Source: Planctomycetota bacterium (lineage in GTDB: Bacteria > Planctomycetota > Planctomycetia > Pirellulales > Thermoguttaceae). From it: a DNA stretch of 6,961 nucleotides. A program made the position numbers and the translations under genes. Location of the stretch: assembly GCA_013202535.1 (NCBI GenBank), contig JABMRP010000858.1, forward strand, positions 1-6,961. The letters are read 5' to 3'. The notes beneath the pieces were generated by a model that worked only from the letters and a program-made list of their open reading frames with translations, searched no databases and had not been told where the DNA came from. Shown here one piece after another: positions 1-6,111 of this stretch. Each line of letters opens with the position of its first letter. Position 1 is the first letter of the stretch.

Positions 1-54
1 CCCGCTCCCCAATAGTAGCGGCACGGCGGCCGTTCGGCAAGCTGGGCGCGCGTG

Positions 55-71
55 GGGTGCCTGGGGCACCC
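55..71. repeat. Short perfect inverted repeat
   Basis: The arms gggtgcc (55-61) and ggcaccc (65-71) are exactly complementary around a 3-base loop, and read on the plus strand a G-U pair (54/72) extends the stem. No T-run follows on either side, so it is not a classic intrinsic terminator. It could be the end of a transcript arriving from the left or a remnant of a dispersed palindrome. It lies just beyond the A7/T7 terminator of the large minus-strand gene. Confidence 0.35.
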
Positions 72-93
72 TTGTCGGAATCCCCATTGGTAC

Positions 94-130
94 AAAAAAA
101 GAGCCGGGCGGTCATGCAACCACCCGGCTC
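94..130 (-). terminator. Rho-independent terminator of the PEP-CTERM gene
   Basis: Read on the minus strand, GAGCCGGGTGG is followed by an 8-base loop and CCGCCCGGCTC, then seven T residues (the A-run at 94-100 on the plus strand). The 11-bp stem is complete on the minus strand because the one non-Watson-Crick position is a G-U pair there; on the plus strand the same position is a C-A mismatch. That asymmetry and the T-tract position both say it ends leftward transcription. It starts 30 bases after the TAA stop of the large gene. Confidence 0.93.
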
Positions 131-160
131 GGATCGATCAGGTTGTGTTCCGCGGTCGCC

Positions 161-3100
161 TTACGCGGCCTTGCGGCGGCGTCGCCAACCGGCCAAGGCC
201 AAGGCGATTGCAGCCAAGCCACCGAGGATCAGCGTCGAAGGCTCGGGCACGGTCGTGAACTCGACCATGCGGACGGCATCCAGGTGGATGTGTCCCCAAC
301 TGCCCGGGTTGTTGTCGACCAACTGGAGATAGCCGGTCAGGCCGTCCAGATCGCGGATCGCCCAGAAATCGTAGTCGAAATCGCTGTTATCCGCCTGATG
401 GCGGGAGGATTCCTGGAGGACGAAGTTCCCATCGTTCAGTTCGTCGGCCCACAACTCGAAGGACAGGCCGTCCCGGTCGCCGCCGGCAATGTAGAACTCG
501 AGGATATCGCCATCGAGGGTGAACTCGGGGCTTCGCATGATACCTGTCGGGCTGTCCCATCCGCCAGCTTGCGTCGTGGAGCTCAGGAAGCCCTCGCCCT
601 CGGTGAAGACGCCCTTCTGGTTGATATGACGGGCTAGCAAGTTGCCGGGCGAGTCGCCGATCTGGAAGCTGGAGATTGCCACGGGATTGCCGTTGCCGTC
701 GACTTGCTGCCAACCCATAAAGTCGGCCTGCTCGTCGAAACTGTAGTCGAGATGGACCGTGTAACTTGGGTACTCGGGGTTGAGCATCGAGACGGCGCCG
801 TCGCCGACGGTGATCGAATCGACTCCCGTCCATCCCCAGCCGCCGGCCTCCCGGTCGACCAGCACGGGCATCACCCATCGGCCTTCCAGCCCGGCCAGCG
901 AAATCGCGTGCTGACCGTAGTTGTTGGCCGTATCGCTCGTTGTGAACGTCCCGGGAACATAGTCGTTTGCCGCCACGTCCCAGAGAGCCACGCCGGTACC
1001 GCCGTCGCGCTGTCGGCCGGGCTGCAATGCGTGATTGCCGCCGTTGACGTTCAGCGAGATGTAGGCCGTTTCATCCTCAACTCGGAAGGCGGTTCCCCAG
1101 GCCATGCCCGTGTTGCTGTCGTGGCTGGAGTTGTACACGTTCAACGCGGTGTCGGGGCTACCCGTGGCGCCGCTGCTTACCAGACCGTACTGGCCGTCGG
1201 GGTTGTCGTTGGTGCGCAGGCGAATCGTCGACGACCCGCCGCTGACGTACCATTTCTCGCGCATCGCGTCGTTGGAATCGCCGTAGCTCTCGAAGCTATC
1301 GATAATCATGCTCTGATTGACGGCGAAACCCTTAAATCGGGCATCGGCCACGCGGTCCGTTCGGTGGGCCGTAACGGCCAGTCCCAACAGGCCCTCGTCG
1401 AAGTTGGTATTGGCATCAGCACCGAATCGCTGCCAGCCATCCACAGGCATCGTGGCGCTGTCGGGAGCCCAATAGGCCGAGACCTGCCCGTTCTCCCAAC
1501 GCTGGAACTTGACCCAGATGTTGTTGGAATCGCCACTGCCGGCCTGGCTGTAATTGGTGCCTCCGCCGGCACTGTCGCGCCATTGCAGATTGGCCCGATT
1601 GCTGCCGGTGGCCAGCACGCTGACGTTGGCCGCGTTGGCGTCTTCGGAGGCGCGGAACATCAGACCCGCCTTGGTCCACCCGTCGGGGATGGTTTCGTTG
1701 TCGAAGCTCACGTGGGCTACCGCATCAAACGTGCCGGAGACCTTCTCGCTAAAGAACGCCCCGCCGCCGTTGTCGCTGTTGCCCTGGATATCGCTACCAG
1801 CGGCCGAGACGACGATCTCGCCGGGGTTGCGGACGTCGTGGACCACGCTGGCGATCGGCGCGTTGCCCCAGGCCTGCGGCAGCAGTGGGTTGGGGTTGGT
1901 GTCGTTCAGGTCGACCATGCGGATCGCGTCGACCTCGATGTGGCTCCAGCCGCCGCTGTCCCTCTCGTCACGGAGGCGGAGATACGCCTCGGTACCGGCC
2001 AGACTGCCGATGTTCCAGTAGTCGTAGGCCATCTCGTTCCTATTGTCCTGGCTTCGACCGGTCTTCAAGACCGTGTTGTCGCTGGCCCGCACCAGTTCCA
2101 GGCCCATGTCGGTCGTGTTGCCGCCGCTAATGCGGAACTCAAGGATGTCGCCGGCGATGGTGAAGTTGGGGCTGCGCAGCACGCCGGTGGAATTCTCTTC
2201 CCCACCGTGGGCGCTGTCGGCACCGCTGCTGAGATGCCCGCGGTCGTCGCCGAACGTGCCGGCCAGATTGACGTGCCAGCCGGACTGCCCGGACGTGCCG
2301 CGTTTGCCGATGGTGAAGTTCACCGGATCGCCGGCCTCGCCTTCCTGCGTCCAGCCCATCCAGTCGGCGGGGTTGTCGAAGTGGTAGTCGAAGAAGACCG
2401 TCTTGGTGCTGCCGTTGAGTGTGATCGCGCCGGGGTCGGTGGTGATCGAATCCACGCCGCCCCAGGCCCAGCCGCCTTCCTGACGGTCGACCAGCACCAG
2501 GGCCAGCTCCTTGCCGGCCAAACCGGACAGCGAGATCGACTGCGACTCGTACGAGGCGCCGTTGCCGCTACGAGTGGCGTTCTTGCCGCCGACGAAGTCG
2601 TTGGCCGCAATGTCCCACAGGGCCACGGCATTTCCGCCGTTGCGCTGGCTGCCGGTGTTCAGCGTGTGACTGCCGCCGGCAATCGTGAAATGGATCGACC
2701 CCGAGTCGTCATTGACCGTGAAGACCGGGCCCCAGGCGGTGTCCGTGTTGCTGTCATGGTTGGAATCCTTCACCGTGCGAATATGGTCGGGACTGCCTTC
2801 GGAGCCGCTGGTGCCCAACCCATACTGCCCATTGGGGTTTTCGTTGGTTCGCAGCCGGATGGCGTTGGAGCCGTTGCCCACGTACCAGTTGGCGGGCAGT
2901 TTGCCGTCGCTAGCTTCGAAGTCTTCGACGTGCGTCCCGCCGGCCAGGTACTCGGCCCGAACCTCGGCGTTGTTCATTGCCTTCTGGACGATGTTGACGT
3001 TGTCCAGTTGACCGTCGAAGTAGTTTCCACCGCCCCAGCGGCCGATCTTGACGTCGCTCGGCTGATCGGGGATCAGGTTGGCGTGTCCGCCGCTACTGGC

Positions 3101-4273
3101 ATCCCAAACGCCGTCGACGAAGATCGTCTGCTCGCCGTCTTGGAACCGCCAGGTGATGTGTTGCCAGCGGTCGGTATCGATCACCCGATTGCCGCCGGTG
3201 TCGTTGCCGTAGAAGCCCATGAGGGCCTTGTCGTTGCGGAGGATCAGGTGCATCTGCCGATTGCCGCCGCCGGAGTCGATCCCCAAGATGCTCTTGTCGC
3301 CGCCAAGCGTGTCGGGATTGACCCAGGCCGAGACGGTGAAGTTGCCGCCGAGCCCCAGGTTGTCGGCCGTGGTCAGGTCGACGTATTGGTTGCTGCCGCT
3401 GAGATCCAGAGCCTGGCCGCCGATGGGACTGGCCACGTACGAAAGCGGGCCGCCCTGCTCCGTGCCGTCATACGGGCCGGCCGAATCGTTGGCATTGCCG
3501 TCCATCAGGTAGCGGCTGGCCGGGATGGCGGGTAAAGCCATCGGATCGCCGCCCGTGTAGATGTGTTGAACCTGGGCTTCGGTCAGGGCCGAGTTGTAGA
3601 CGGCAATGTCGTCCAACCCGCCGACATATTCACCCGCGCCGTTTCTTCCGAACATATAAAGCGGCCGGGAGTTGGACAGGCCGTTGCCCCCGTTGTACGT
3701 TCCCGTGGAAACCTTTACGCCGTCCACGTACTTGCTCCAGGCGTCCGTATTCAGCGAGATCGCCATGTGGTGCCATGATTCGTCGAACGGGGCCGGGCCG
3801 CCGGTGGCGATGTTCTGGTTGTGCTGCGAGGTAGTGTCCACGCGGACGTTCACTTCGTTGTTGCCGCCGTTTCGGTTGACCATCCAGGATTGCTGGCCGT
3901 TTGCTTCGGTACCTTGCTGGAAGAGACGCACCCAGTCGTTGTTGTCGCCCAGGTTTGAATTCATCCAGTAGGCGATGGTTAGGGTGTCGTTGATCGACTG
4001 CAGCGACGCCGAGGTGGGAACCGTCAGCACGTTGCCCGAGCCGCCCCCGGAGTGAGAGAGCATCGACAAGCCGCTACTGGTGGGTGTGTTCGTTTCGTAC
4101 GTGAGCGAACCACCGGCGATGCCATGGTTGGCGTTGGCCGAAAGATCGCCCGCCGTGCCATCGTCGAAATTCCAGTAGCCGACTAAATCCGCTTGCGTCT
4201 GTGTCACGCCGGCCGCGGCGATCACGCCGACCAGCAACAGGGCCAAGCCTCGAAATGCGATTCGTCCGATCAT
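161..4273 (-). CDS. Giant multidomain LamG / PEP-CTERM exported protein (1370 aa)
   Basis: Predicted exosortase substrate of the cell surface. Visible layout: signal peptide 1-28 (hydrophobic core ALLLVGVIAAAG, cleavage likely after TQTQA); LamG-like jelly-roll 1 at about 30-240 (WHHMAISL, KYVDGVKV, GGLDDIAVYNSAL); LamG-like 2 at about 252-445 (FTVSAWVNP, WQHITWRF, FDGQLDNV); module A1 448-615; B1 625-788; a DUF1349/xylosidase-C-terminal-like beta-sandwich at about 795-985 (AGLMFRAS, WVKFQRWENG); A2 988-1156; B2 1170-1338; PEP-CTERM tail with VPEPST at 1342-1347, a hydrophobic segment and RRRRK at 1364-1368. The A and B modules share the GGW-x-W/H-x-x-x-D-x-I ending seen in sugar-binding domains appended to GH32-type enzymes. 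I see no catalytic domain and no cysteine. The start at 4273 is preferred over the in-frame ATG at 4378: it has a GGAGAA ribosome site and puts the signal peptide at the N-terminus. Known of the family: PEP-CTERM tails are recognised by exosortase. Inferred: adhesion or polysaccharide binding. Confidence 0.92.
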   Translation of the reverse strand: MIGRIAFRGLALLLVGVIAAAGVTQTQADLVGYWNFDDGTAGDLSANANHGIAGGSLTYETNTPTSSGLSMLSHSGGGSGNVLTVPTSASLQSINDTLTIAYWMNSNLGDNNDWVRLFQQGTEANGQQSWMVNRNGGNNEVNVRVDTTSQHNQNIATGGPAPFDESWHHMAISLNTDAWSKYVDGVKVSTGTYNGGNGLSNSRPLYMFGRNGAGEYVGGLDDIAVYNSALTEAQVQHIYTGGDPMALPAIPASRYLMDGNANDSAGPYDGTEQGGPLSYVASPIGGQALDLSGSNQYVDLTTADNLGLGGNFTVSAWVNPDTLGGDKSILGIDSGGGNRQMHLILRNDKALMGFYGNDTGGNRVIDTDRWQHITWRFQDGEQTIFVDGVWDASSGGHANLIPDQPSDVKIGRWGGGNYFDGQLDNVNIVQKAMNNAEVRAEYLAGGTHVEDFEASDGKLPANWYVGNGSNAIRLRTNENPNGQYGLGTSGSEGSPDHIRTVKDSNHDSNTDTAWGPVFTVNDDSGSIHFTIAGGSHTLNTGSQRNGGNAVALWDIAANDFVGGKNATRSGNGASYESQSISLSGLAGKELALVLVDRQEGGWAWGGVDSITTDPGAITLNGSTKTVFFDYHFDNPADWMGWTQEGEAGDPVNFTIGKRGTSGQSGWHVNLAGTFGDDRGHLSSGADSAHGGEENSTGVLRSPNFTIAGDILEFRISGGNTTDMGLELVRASDNTVLKTGRSQDNRNEMAYDYWNIGSLAGTEAYLRLRDERDSGGWSHIEVDAIRMVDLNDTNPNPLLPQAWGNAPIASVVHDVRNPGEIVVSAAGSDIQGNSDNGGGAFFSEKVSGTFDAVAHVSFDNETIPDGWTKAGLMFRASEDANAANVSVLATGSNRANLQWRDSAGGGTNYSQAGSGDSNNIWVKFQRWENGQVSAYWAPDSATMPVDGWQRFGADANTNFDEGLLGLAVTAHRTDRVADARFKGFAVNQSMIIDSFESYGDSNDAMREKWYVSGGSSTIRLRTNDNPDGQYGLVSSGATGSPDTALNVYNSSHDSNTGMAWGTAFRVEDETAYISLNVNGGNHALQPGRQRDGGTGVALWDVAANDYVPGTFTTSDTANNYGQHAISLAGLEGRWVMPVLVDREAGGWGWTGVDSITVGDGAVSMLNPEYPSYTVHLDYSFDEQADFMGWQQVDGNGNPVAISSFQIGDSPGNLLARHINQKGVFTEGEGFLSSTTQAGGWDSPTGIMRSPEFTLDGDILEFYIAGGDRDGLSFELWADELNDGNFVLQESSRHQADNSDFDYDFWAIRDLDGLTGYLQLVDNNPGSWGHIHLDAVRMVEFTTVPEPSTLILGGLAAIALALAGWRRRRKAA
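260..1312 (-). repeat. Coding repeat copy 2 (modules A2-B2)
   Basis: Residues ~988-1338. Module A2 repeats IRLRTN-x-NP-x-GQYGL, HDSNT-x-x-AWG, VALWDVAANDYV and GGWGWTGVDSIT. Module B2 repeats DYSFDEQADFMGW, RSPEFTLDGDILEFYIAGG and GSWGHIHLDAVRMVEF. The B2 pattern (RSP-x-F-T, GD-x-LEF, GG, Y-L-x-L-V-D, GHI-x-LD) is close to the non-catalytic sugar-binding domain appended to GH32-type levanases and related planctomycetal proteins. Copy 2 leads directly into the PEP-CTERM tail. Confidence 0.8.
1319..1891 (-). other. DUF1349-like concanavalin A domain between the repeats
   Basis: Residues ~795-985. The run EIVVSAAGSDIQG, then FDAVAHVSF, WTKAGLMFRAS, IWVKFQRWENGQVSAYW and GLLGLAVTAH follows the strand order of the domain found in DUF1349 proteins and at the C-terminus of some beta-xylosidases. 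In those families it is a beta-sandwich thought to bind sugar. It separates the two A-B copies, so the duplication was not a simple tandem doubling, or the domain was inserted later. Confidence 0.72.
1910..2932 (-). repeat. Coding repeat copy 1 (modules A1-B1)
   Basis: Residues ~448-788. Module A1 carries IRLRTN-x-NP-x-GQYGL, HDSNT-x-x-AWG, VALWD-x-AAND and GGWAWGGVDSIT. Module B1 carries FDYHFDNPADWMGW, RSPNFTIAGDILEF-x-I-x-GG and GGWSHIEVDAIRMV. The same ordered string of motifs recurs in residues ~988-1338, so the two ~340-residue blocks are an internal duplication, now diverged. A and B resemble each other in pattern too: a GD-x-L/S-x-x-F-x-I-x-GG strand, then an L-x-G strand, then D-x-x-x-GGW and VD-x-I. 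That suggests an older doubling. Confidence 0.8.
2939..4186 (-). other. Tandem LamG-like (concanavalin A) domains 1 and 2
   Basis: Residues ~30-240 and ~252-445 of the large protein each show the hallmark order of a bacterial LamG/Laminin_G_3 jelly roll: an opening YWNFDDG or RYLMDGN strand, a central AYWMN or SAWVNP strand, a W-H-H/W-Q-H strand, a V-D-G-V beta-hairpin, then a closing D-D/D-N strand followed by a short helix (TEAQVQHIY, NNAEVRAEY). The family typically binds glycans or is structural. The split between the two is marked by a proline-rich linker around residues 244-252. Confidence 0.85.
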
Positions 4274-4280
4274 GGTTCGT

Positions 4281-4285
4281 TCTCC
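4281..4285 (-). promoter_or_regulatory. Ribosome binding site fixing the start of the PEP-CTERM gene
   Basis: Minus-strand GGAGA(A) lies 6-7 bases before the ATG at 4273. The longer in-frame alternative (ATG at 4378) has no comparable site and would put a charged 35-residue stretch ahead of the signal peptide. Confidence 0.75.
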
Positions 4286-4389
4286 AAGCTGTTTGGTGCG
4301 CCGAGATCCGTGGCCGATTGCCCGGCGTGTACTGGCACGCGGCAACGGCGTCTCAAATGGTCGAAACACACGGACCAACCGGTGTTCGA

Positions 4390-4418
4390 CATCGAGAGAA
4401 CTCGGACGCGGGTGTCAA
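4390..4418 (-). promoter_or_regulatory. Possible promoter for the PEP-CTERM gene
   Basis: On the minus strand there is a perfect TTGACA (4418-4413), but the hexamer 17 bases downstream, TCGATG (4395-4390), matches TATAAT poorly. If real, the leader would be about 110 bases. I see no sigma-54 type -24/-12 element. The -35 match alone could be chance. Confidence 0.25.
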
Positions 4419-4487
4419 ATGTTCGCGGGATTCATCAAAAACGTCCGGCACATCCGGCTTGCAGGAATCTCAGGTAGGTTTGGCTTA

Positions 4488-4506
4488 CAGGGAGGGTGCC
4501 CCCCTG
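4488..4506 (-). repeat. Stem-loop upstream of the PEP-CTERM gene
   Basis: Minus-strand CAGGGGGG / CCCTCCCTG can form an 8-bp stem (one G-U pair) around a 3-base loop, roughly 215 bases before the start codon. The G-U pair exists only on the minus strand; on the plus strand it is an A-C mismatch. That hints it functions as minus-strand RNA. There is no following T-tract. A second small palindrome (CCGG-ATGTG-CCGG on the minus strand) lies just downstream at 4444-4456. It could be part of a structured leader or a protein-binding site. Confidence 0.35.
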
Positions 4507-4687
4507 AATAGTGCCGCTAATTGCCGCAATCCGGATAACTTGCCTATTCTTACGCTACCTATCAGTGTAATCGGTGGCTCGGTTCCCCGCAACGATCTGT
4601 GGACCAGAAAGTCGGGAACCTCTTACCGAAGGCCGATAAACCCCTCTTGTAGATGAATTCACCCTATCAGAACCAAGTCATCTGGGG

Positions 4688-4734
4688 GGTAAAAAGAAGG
4701 GGACGGCGGGCACCGGCAGCGAGCCCAAGGTGCC
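4688..4734. repeat. REP-like palindrome with A-rich/G-rich flank
   Basis: A gggtaaaaagaagggga stretch is followed by perfectly complementary 6-base arms ggcacc (4709-4714) and ggtgcc (4729-4734) around a 14-base spacer. The A-run, the ggggac block and the ggcacc/ggtgcc pair resemble short palindromes scattered between genes in many planctomycete genomes. Read on the minus strand it is a GC-rich hairpin followed by CCCCTTCTTTTT, so it could also act as a weak terminator for the protease transcript. Only one copy is present in the window, so repetition is not shown. Confidence 0.35.
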
Positions 4735-4818
4735 GAGTATTTCGCGCCGGCCCGGCTTGCCCGAGCGGCGGGTTCTCCGGCCGATTTTCGTGCAAAAACG
4801 CTTCCAGACGGACATTTG

Positions 4819-5757
4819 CTACTCCTCCGATTCAACAAGCTTCCGCAGGCTCTTCGACGGAATGGCTACCTTGAAAACCATCTGCAGGTTCTTCTGCTGG
4901 TCCTCCGTCTCGGTGTAGTAGATGGAATTCGTGCTGGCGACAATCGCGGCCACGCGACCCCCGTTGTCCAGCACCGGCGCGCCGCTGGAGCCCCGGGCGA
5001 AGTCGGCGGTGATCAGCATCGTATCGGCTTGCCGCATGGCCGAACGAACCTTCATGTACCGGGAGACGATCCCGGTGGTATAGAAGTAGAATCGGCCGGC
5101 GGGGTGGCTGATGACGTTGACCGGCGAGCCGATCGGCGCCGGCGATGACGCATCGGCCACGGGCAGCGGCGTGAGGTCCTTGGCGTCGATCCTCACAATG
5201 GCCAGATCGTCGGCACGGCTTGCCGCCAGCACTTCGGCCACGGGAGCCACCTGCCAATTGCTGGTCATCACGACCATGGCTTTCTTGTCCGGGTTGTTGA
5301 TCACGTGGTAGTTGGTGACCACGGCGCCGGACGACGCGATGACGAACCCCGTGGCCGTGGTGGCGTGCCAGCCGGTGCATTTTTCGCATTTATAGAGCCC
5401 GGCAACCACGACGACCGACGCCTTGGCCTTGGCGTACACCTCGACCGGCCCCTCGGCAATCGGTTCGGCGGGCGGGAGTTCCAGTTGGCAGCGGGTCCGC
5501 TTGAGTTGCTCGACCAGGACGGCCATGTCGACGACCCGGTCCTTGTCGATCAGCTCTGCTCCTTCGCGAATCAGGCGTCGCATCCGATCCCGATCCTCGA
5601 CGCCGACCGGCTGAAGATGCTCCGAAGGTTCGTCCTCGCACCGGCAGATCGTGTGCCCGGACCGCCCTTCTTCGGCACGACAATACGCCGGCCCAGTCGC
5701 ATACCGCCCGAGCAGCAGTATCGAGATCGCAATAATCGCGGCAACAATCCGACGCAT
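4819..5757 (-). CDS. Exported trypsin-like (HtrA-type fold) serine protease, no PDZ domain (312 aa)
   Basis: Predicted secreted or periplasmic chymotrypsin-fold endopeptidase. A hydrophobic N-terminal segment (about 4-16, IVAAIIAISILLL) after MRR looks like a signal peptide or anchor. Residues ~50-90 look helical (RDRMRRLIREGAELI, DMAVLVEQLKRT). The protease domain covers ~105-305, with His151 in TNYHVI, Asp184 in DDLAIVRID and Ser258 in GSSGAPVLD, so the triad is intact; the usual GG after the serine is GA. A C-E-K-C-T-G-W-H block (Cys124, Cys127) sits just before the first core strand (TGFVI), and C-R-C occurs at 38-40. Unlike DegP/HtrA there is no room for a PDZ domain. The start at 5757 has AGGAG 8 bases upstream and a good promoter at 5799-5827. 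The substrate is unknown; envelope quality control or processing of surface proteins is an inference. Confidence 0.9.
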   Translation of the reverse strand: MRRIVAAIIAISILLLGRYATGPAYCRAEEGRSGHTICRCEDEPSEHLQPVGVEDRDRMRRLIREGAELIDKDRVVDMAVLVEQLKRTRCQLELPPAEPIAEGPVEVYAKAKASVVVVAGLYKCEKCTGWHATTATGFVIASSGAVVTNYHVINNPDKKAMVVMTSNWQVAPVAEVLAASRADDLAIVRIDAKDLTPLPVADASSPAPIGSPVNVISHPAGRFYFYTTGIVSRYMKVRSAMRQADTMLITADFARGSSGAPVLDNGGRVAAIVASTNSIYYTETEDQQKNLQMVFKVAIPSKSLRKLVESEE

Positions 5758-5798
5758 GGCCGTTTCTCCTGGGAAATGGGGGTCATCCAGTACTACCG

Positions 5799-5827
5799 AT
5801 TGTCTTGCGGCTTGGCGGGAATGTCAA
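5799..5827 (-). promoter_or_regulatory. Sigma-70-type promoter of the protease gene
   Basis: Minus-strand TTGACA (5827-5822, perfect -35) is followed after exactly 17 bases by GACAAT (5804-5799, four of six matches to TATAAT). Transcription would start near 5792, giving a short leader of ~35 bases that contains the AGGAG ribosome site at 5770-5766. Position, spacing and orientation all agree with the gene. Confidence 0.65.
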
Positions 5828-5889
5828 TCTTCGGCTCCTGCCGAGTCGATCGGCTTCACGCGGGATCGTGGCTGAATCGTCAGGGCGAA

Positions 5890-5926
5890 GCATCAGCGAG
5901 GCAGGCTTTCCCGCCCTTGCTGACGC
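5890..5926. repeat. Imperfect 12-bp inverted repeat in the divergent region
   Basis: Arms gcatcagcgagg (5890-5901) and ccttgctgacgc (5915-5926) pair at 11 of 12 positions counting one G-U. The only mismatch on the plus strand (5892/5924) becomes a G-U pair on the minus strand, and vice versa at 5898/5918. There is no T-tract on either side, so it is not an obvious terminator. It lies upstream of both flanking promoters, where a regulator-binding site or a remnant palindrome is possible. Confidence 0.45.
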
Positions 5927-5969
5927 CTCGGGTTACCGGATCGGCAGGCCCCGGGCCGGGATCTCGATG

Positions 5970-5992
5970 CGAGGAATTTGCGGCAAATCTCG
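5970..5992 (+). promoter_or_regulatory. Palindrome plus A-tract abutting the LamG-like gene promoter
   Basis: CGAG-(GA)-ATTTG-CGG-CAAAT-CTCG forms a 9-bp stem with a 2-base bulge, followed by six A residues (5993-5998), and ends only eight bases before the candidate -35 at 6001. This position suits an operator or upstream activating site, with the A-tract as an UP-like element. No regulator gene is present in the window to support it. Confidence 0.3.
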
Positions 5993-6000
5993 AAAAAATC

Positions 6001-6029
6001 TTGCAGTCCGCCTTCAGGCTGGATATGCT
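6001..6029 (+). promoter_or_regulatory. Candidate promoter of the LamG-like gene
   Basis: TTGCAG (6001-6006) and TATGCT (6024-6029) are separated by 17 bases. The -10 matches at four positions and the -35 only at its conserved TTG. Transcription from about 6036 would give a leader of ~120 bases containing the gttccttcgg direct repeat and a small hairpin. It is weaker than the protease promoter. Confidence 0.4.
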
Positions 6030-6084
6030 GGGGGCGGAGTCGGTCTTCTGCTTGGGGGGGTCCCGGCAGGCTCCCAGCTCCTTT

Positions 6085-6111
6085 GTTCCTTCGGGCCGAG
6101 TTCCTTCGGCC
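6085..6111 (+). repeat. Direct repeat and small hairpin in the LamG-like gene leader
   Basis: The 10-mer gttccttcgg occurs at 6085-6094 and 6100-6109 (15-base period). Arms ggccga (6094-6099) and tcggcc (6106-6111) are exactly complementary around a 6-base loop. It lies ~50 bases before the start codon. It may be a leader structure, or only the result of a short slippage duplication. Confidence 0.35.

Larger units (their letters stand above)
1..160. other. Left-edge non-coding segment
   Basis: I see no supported gene in this stretch. The short plus-strand reading frames starting at 52 and 57 run straight into the antisense of the large gene and have no plausible ribosome binding site. The segment contains a 7-bp perfect hairpin at 55-71 (arms gggtgcc and ggcaccc, loop tgg) without a T-tract, and the terminator described separately at 94-130. 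Whether the first ~50 bases belong to a neighbouring gene cannot be judged from the window. Confidence 0.5.
4274..4818. other. 545-bp intergenic region between protease and PEP-CTERM gene
   Basis: No reading frame here is convincing. The plus-strand frames around 4193-4656 and 4653-4918 overlap the antisense of both genes and lack family features or a good ribosome site. Bases ~4507-4680 are visibly less GC-rich than the genes, as expected for non-coding DNA. Features seen inside: a possible -35 hexamer at 4413-4418, a stem-loop at 4488-4506, and a palindrome beside an A-rich/G-rich stretch at 4688-4734. I found no clear T-tract terminator just after the protease stop. The size suggests the two minus-strand genes are separate transcription units. 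Confidence 0.55.

Noticed and set aside
704..3535. A 943-codon open frame on the plus strand, opposite the PEP-CTERM gene
   Set aside because: It is the antisense of a high-GC gene that rarely uses codons whose complement is a stop. The translation is a low-complexity mix of V, A, G, D and R with no signal peptide or domain, while the minus-strand frame has a signal peptide, domains, a sorting signal, a ribosome site and a matched terminator.
4274..4378. In-frame N-terminal extension of the PEP-CTERM gene to the ATG at 4378
   Set aside because: The extra 35 residues are arginine-rich and would bury the signal peptide; the GGAGAA site points to 4273.
4445..4487. Minus-strand GCCAAACC ... CAAGCC, reminiscent of a cyclic-di-GMP (GEMM) riboswitch
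   Set aside because: The essential GACGCAAAGCC-type core and the paired P1 ends are not present, so the likeness is only superficial.
4201..4656. A 151-codon plus-strand frame in the 545-bp gap
   Set aside because: It begins inside the antisense of the signal peptide of the large gene, has no ribosome site and its translation looks random (rich in R, S, P).
4274..4818. Sigma-54 (-24/-12) promoter, known for some PEP-CTERM genes
   Set aside because: I found no TGGC-N-TTGC arrangement with correct spacing on the minus strand in this gap.
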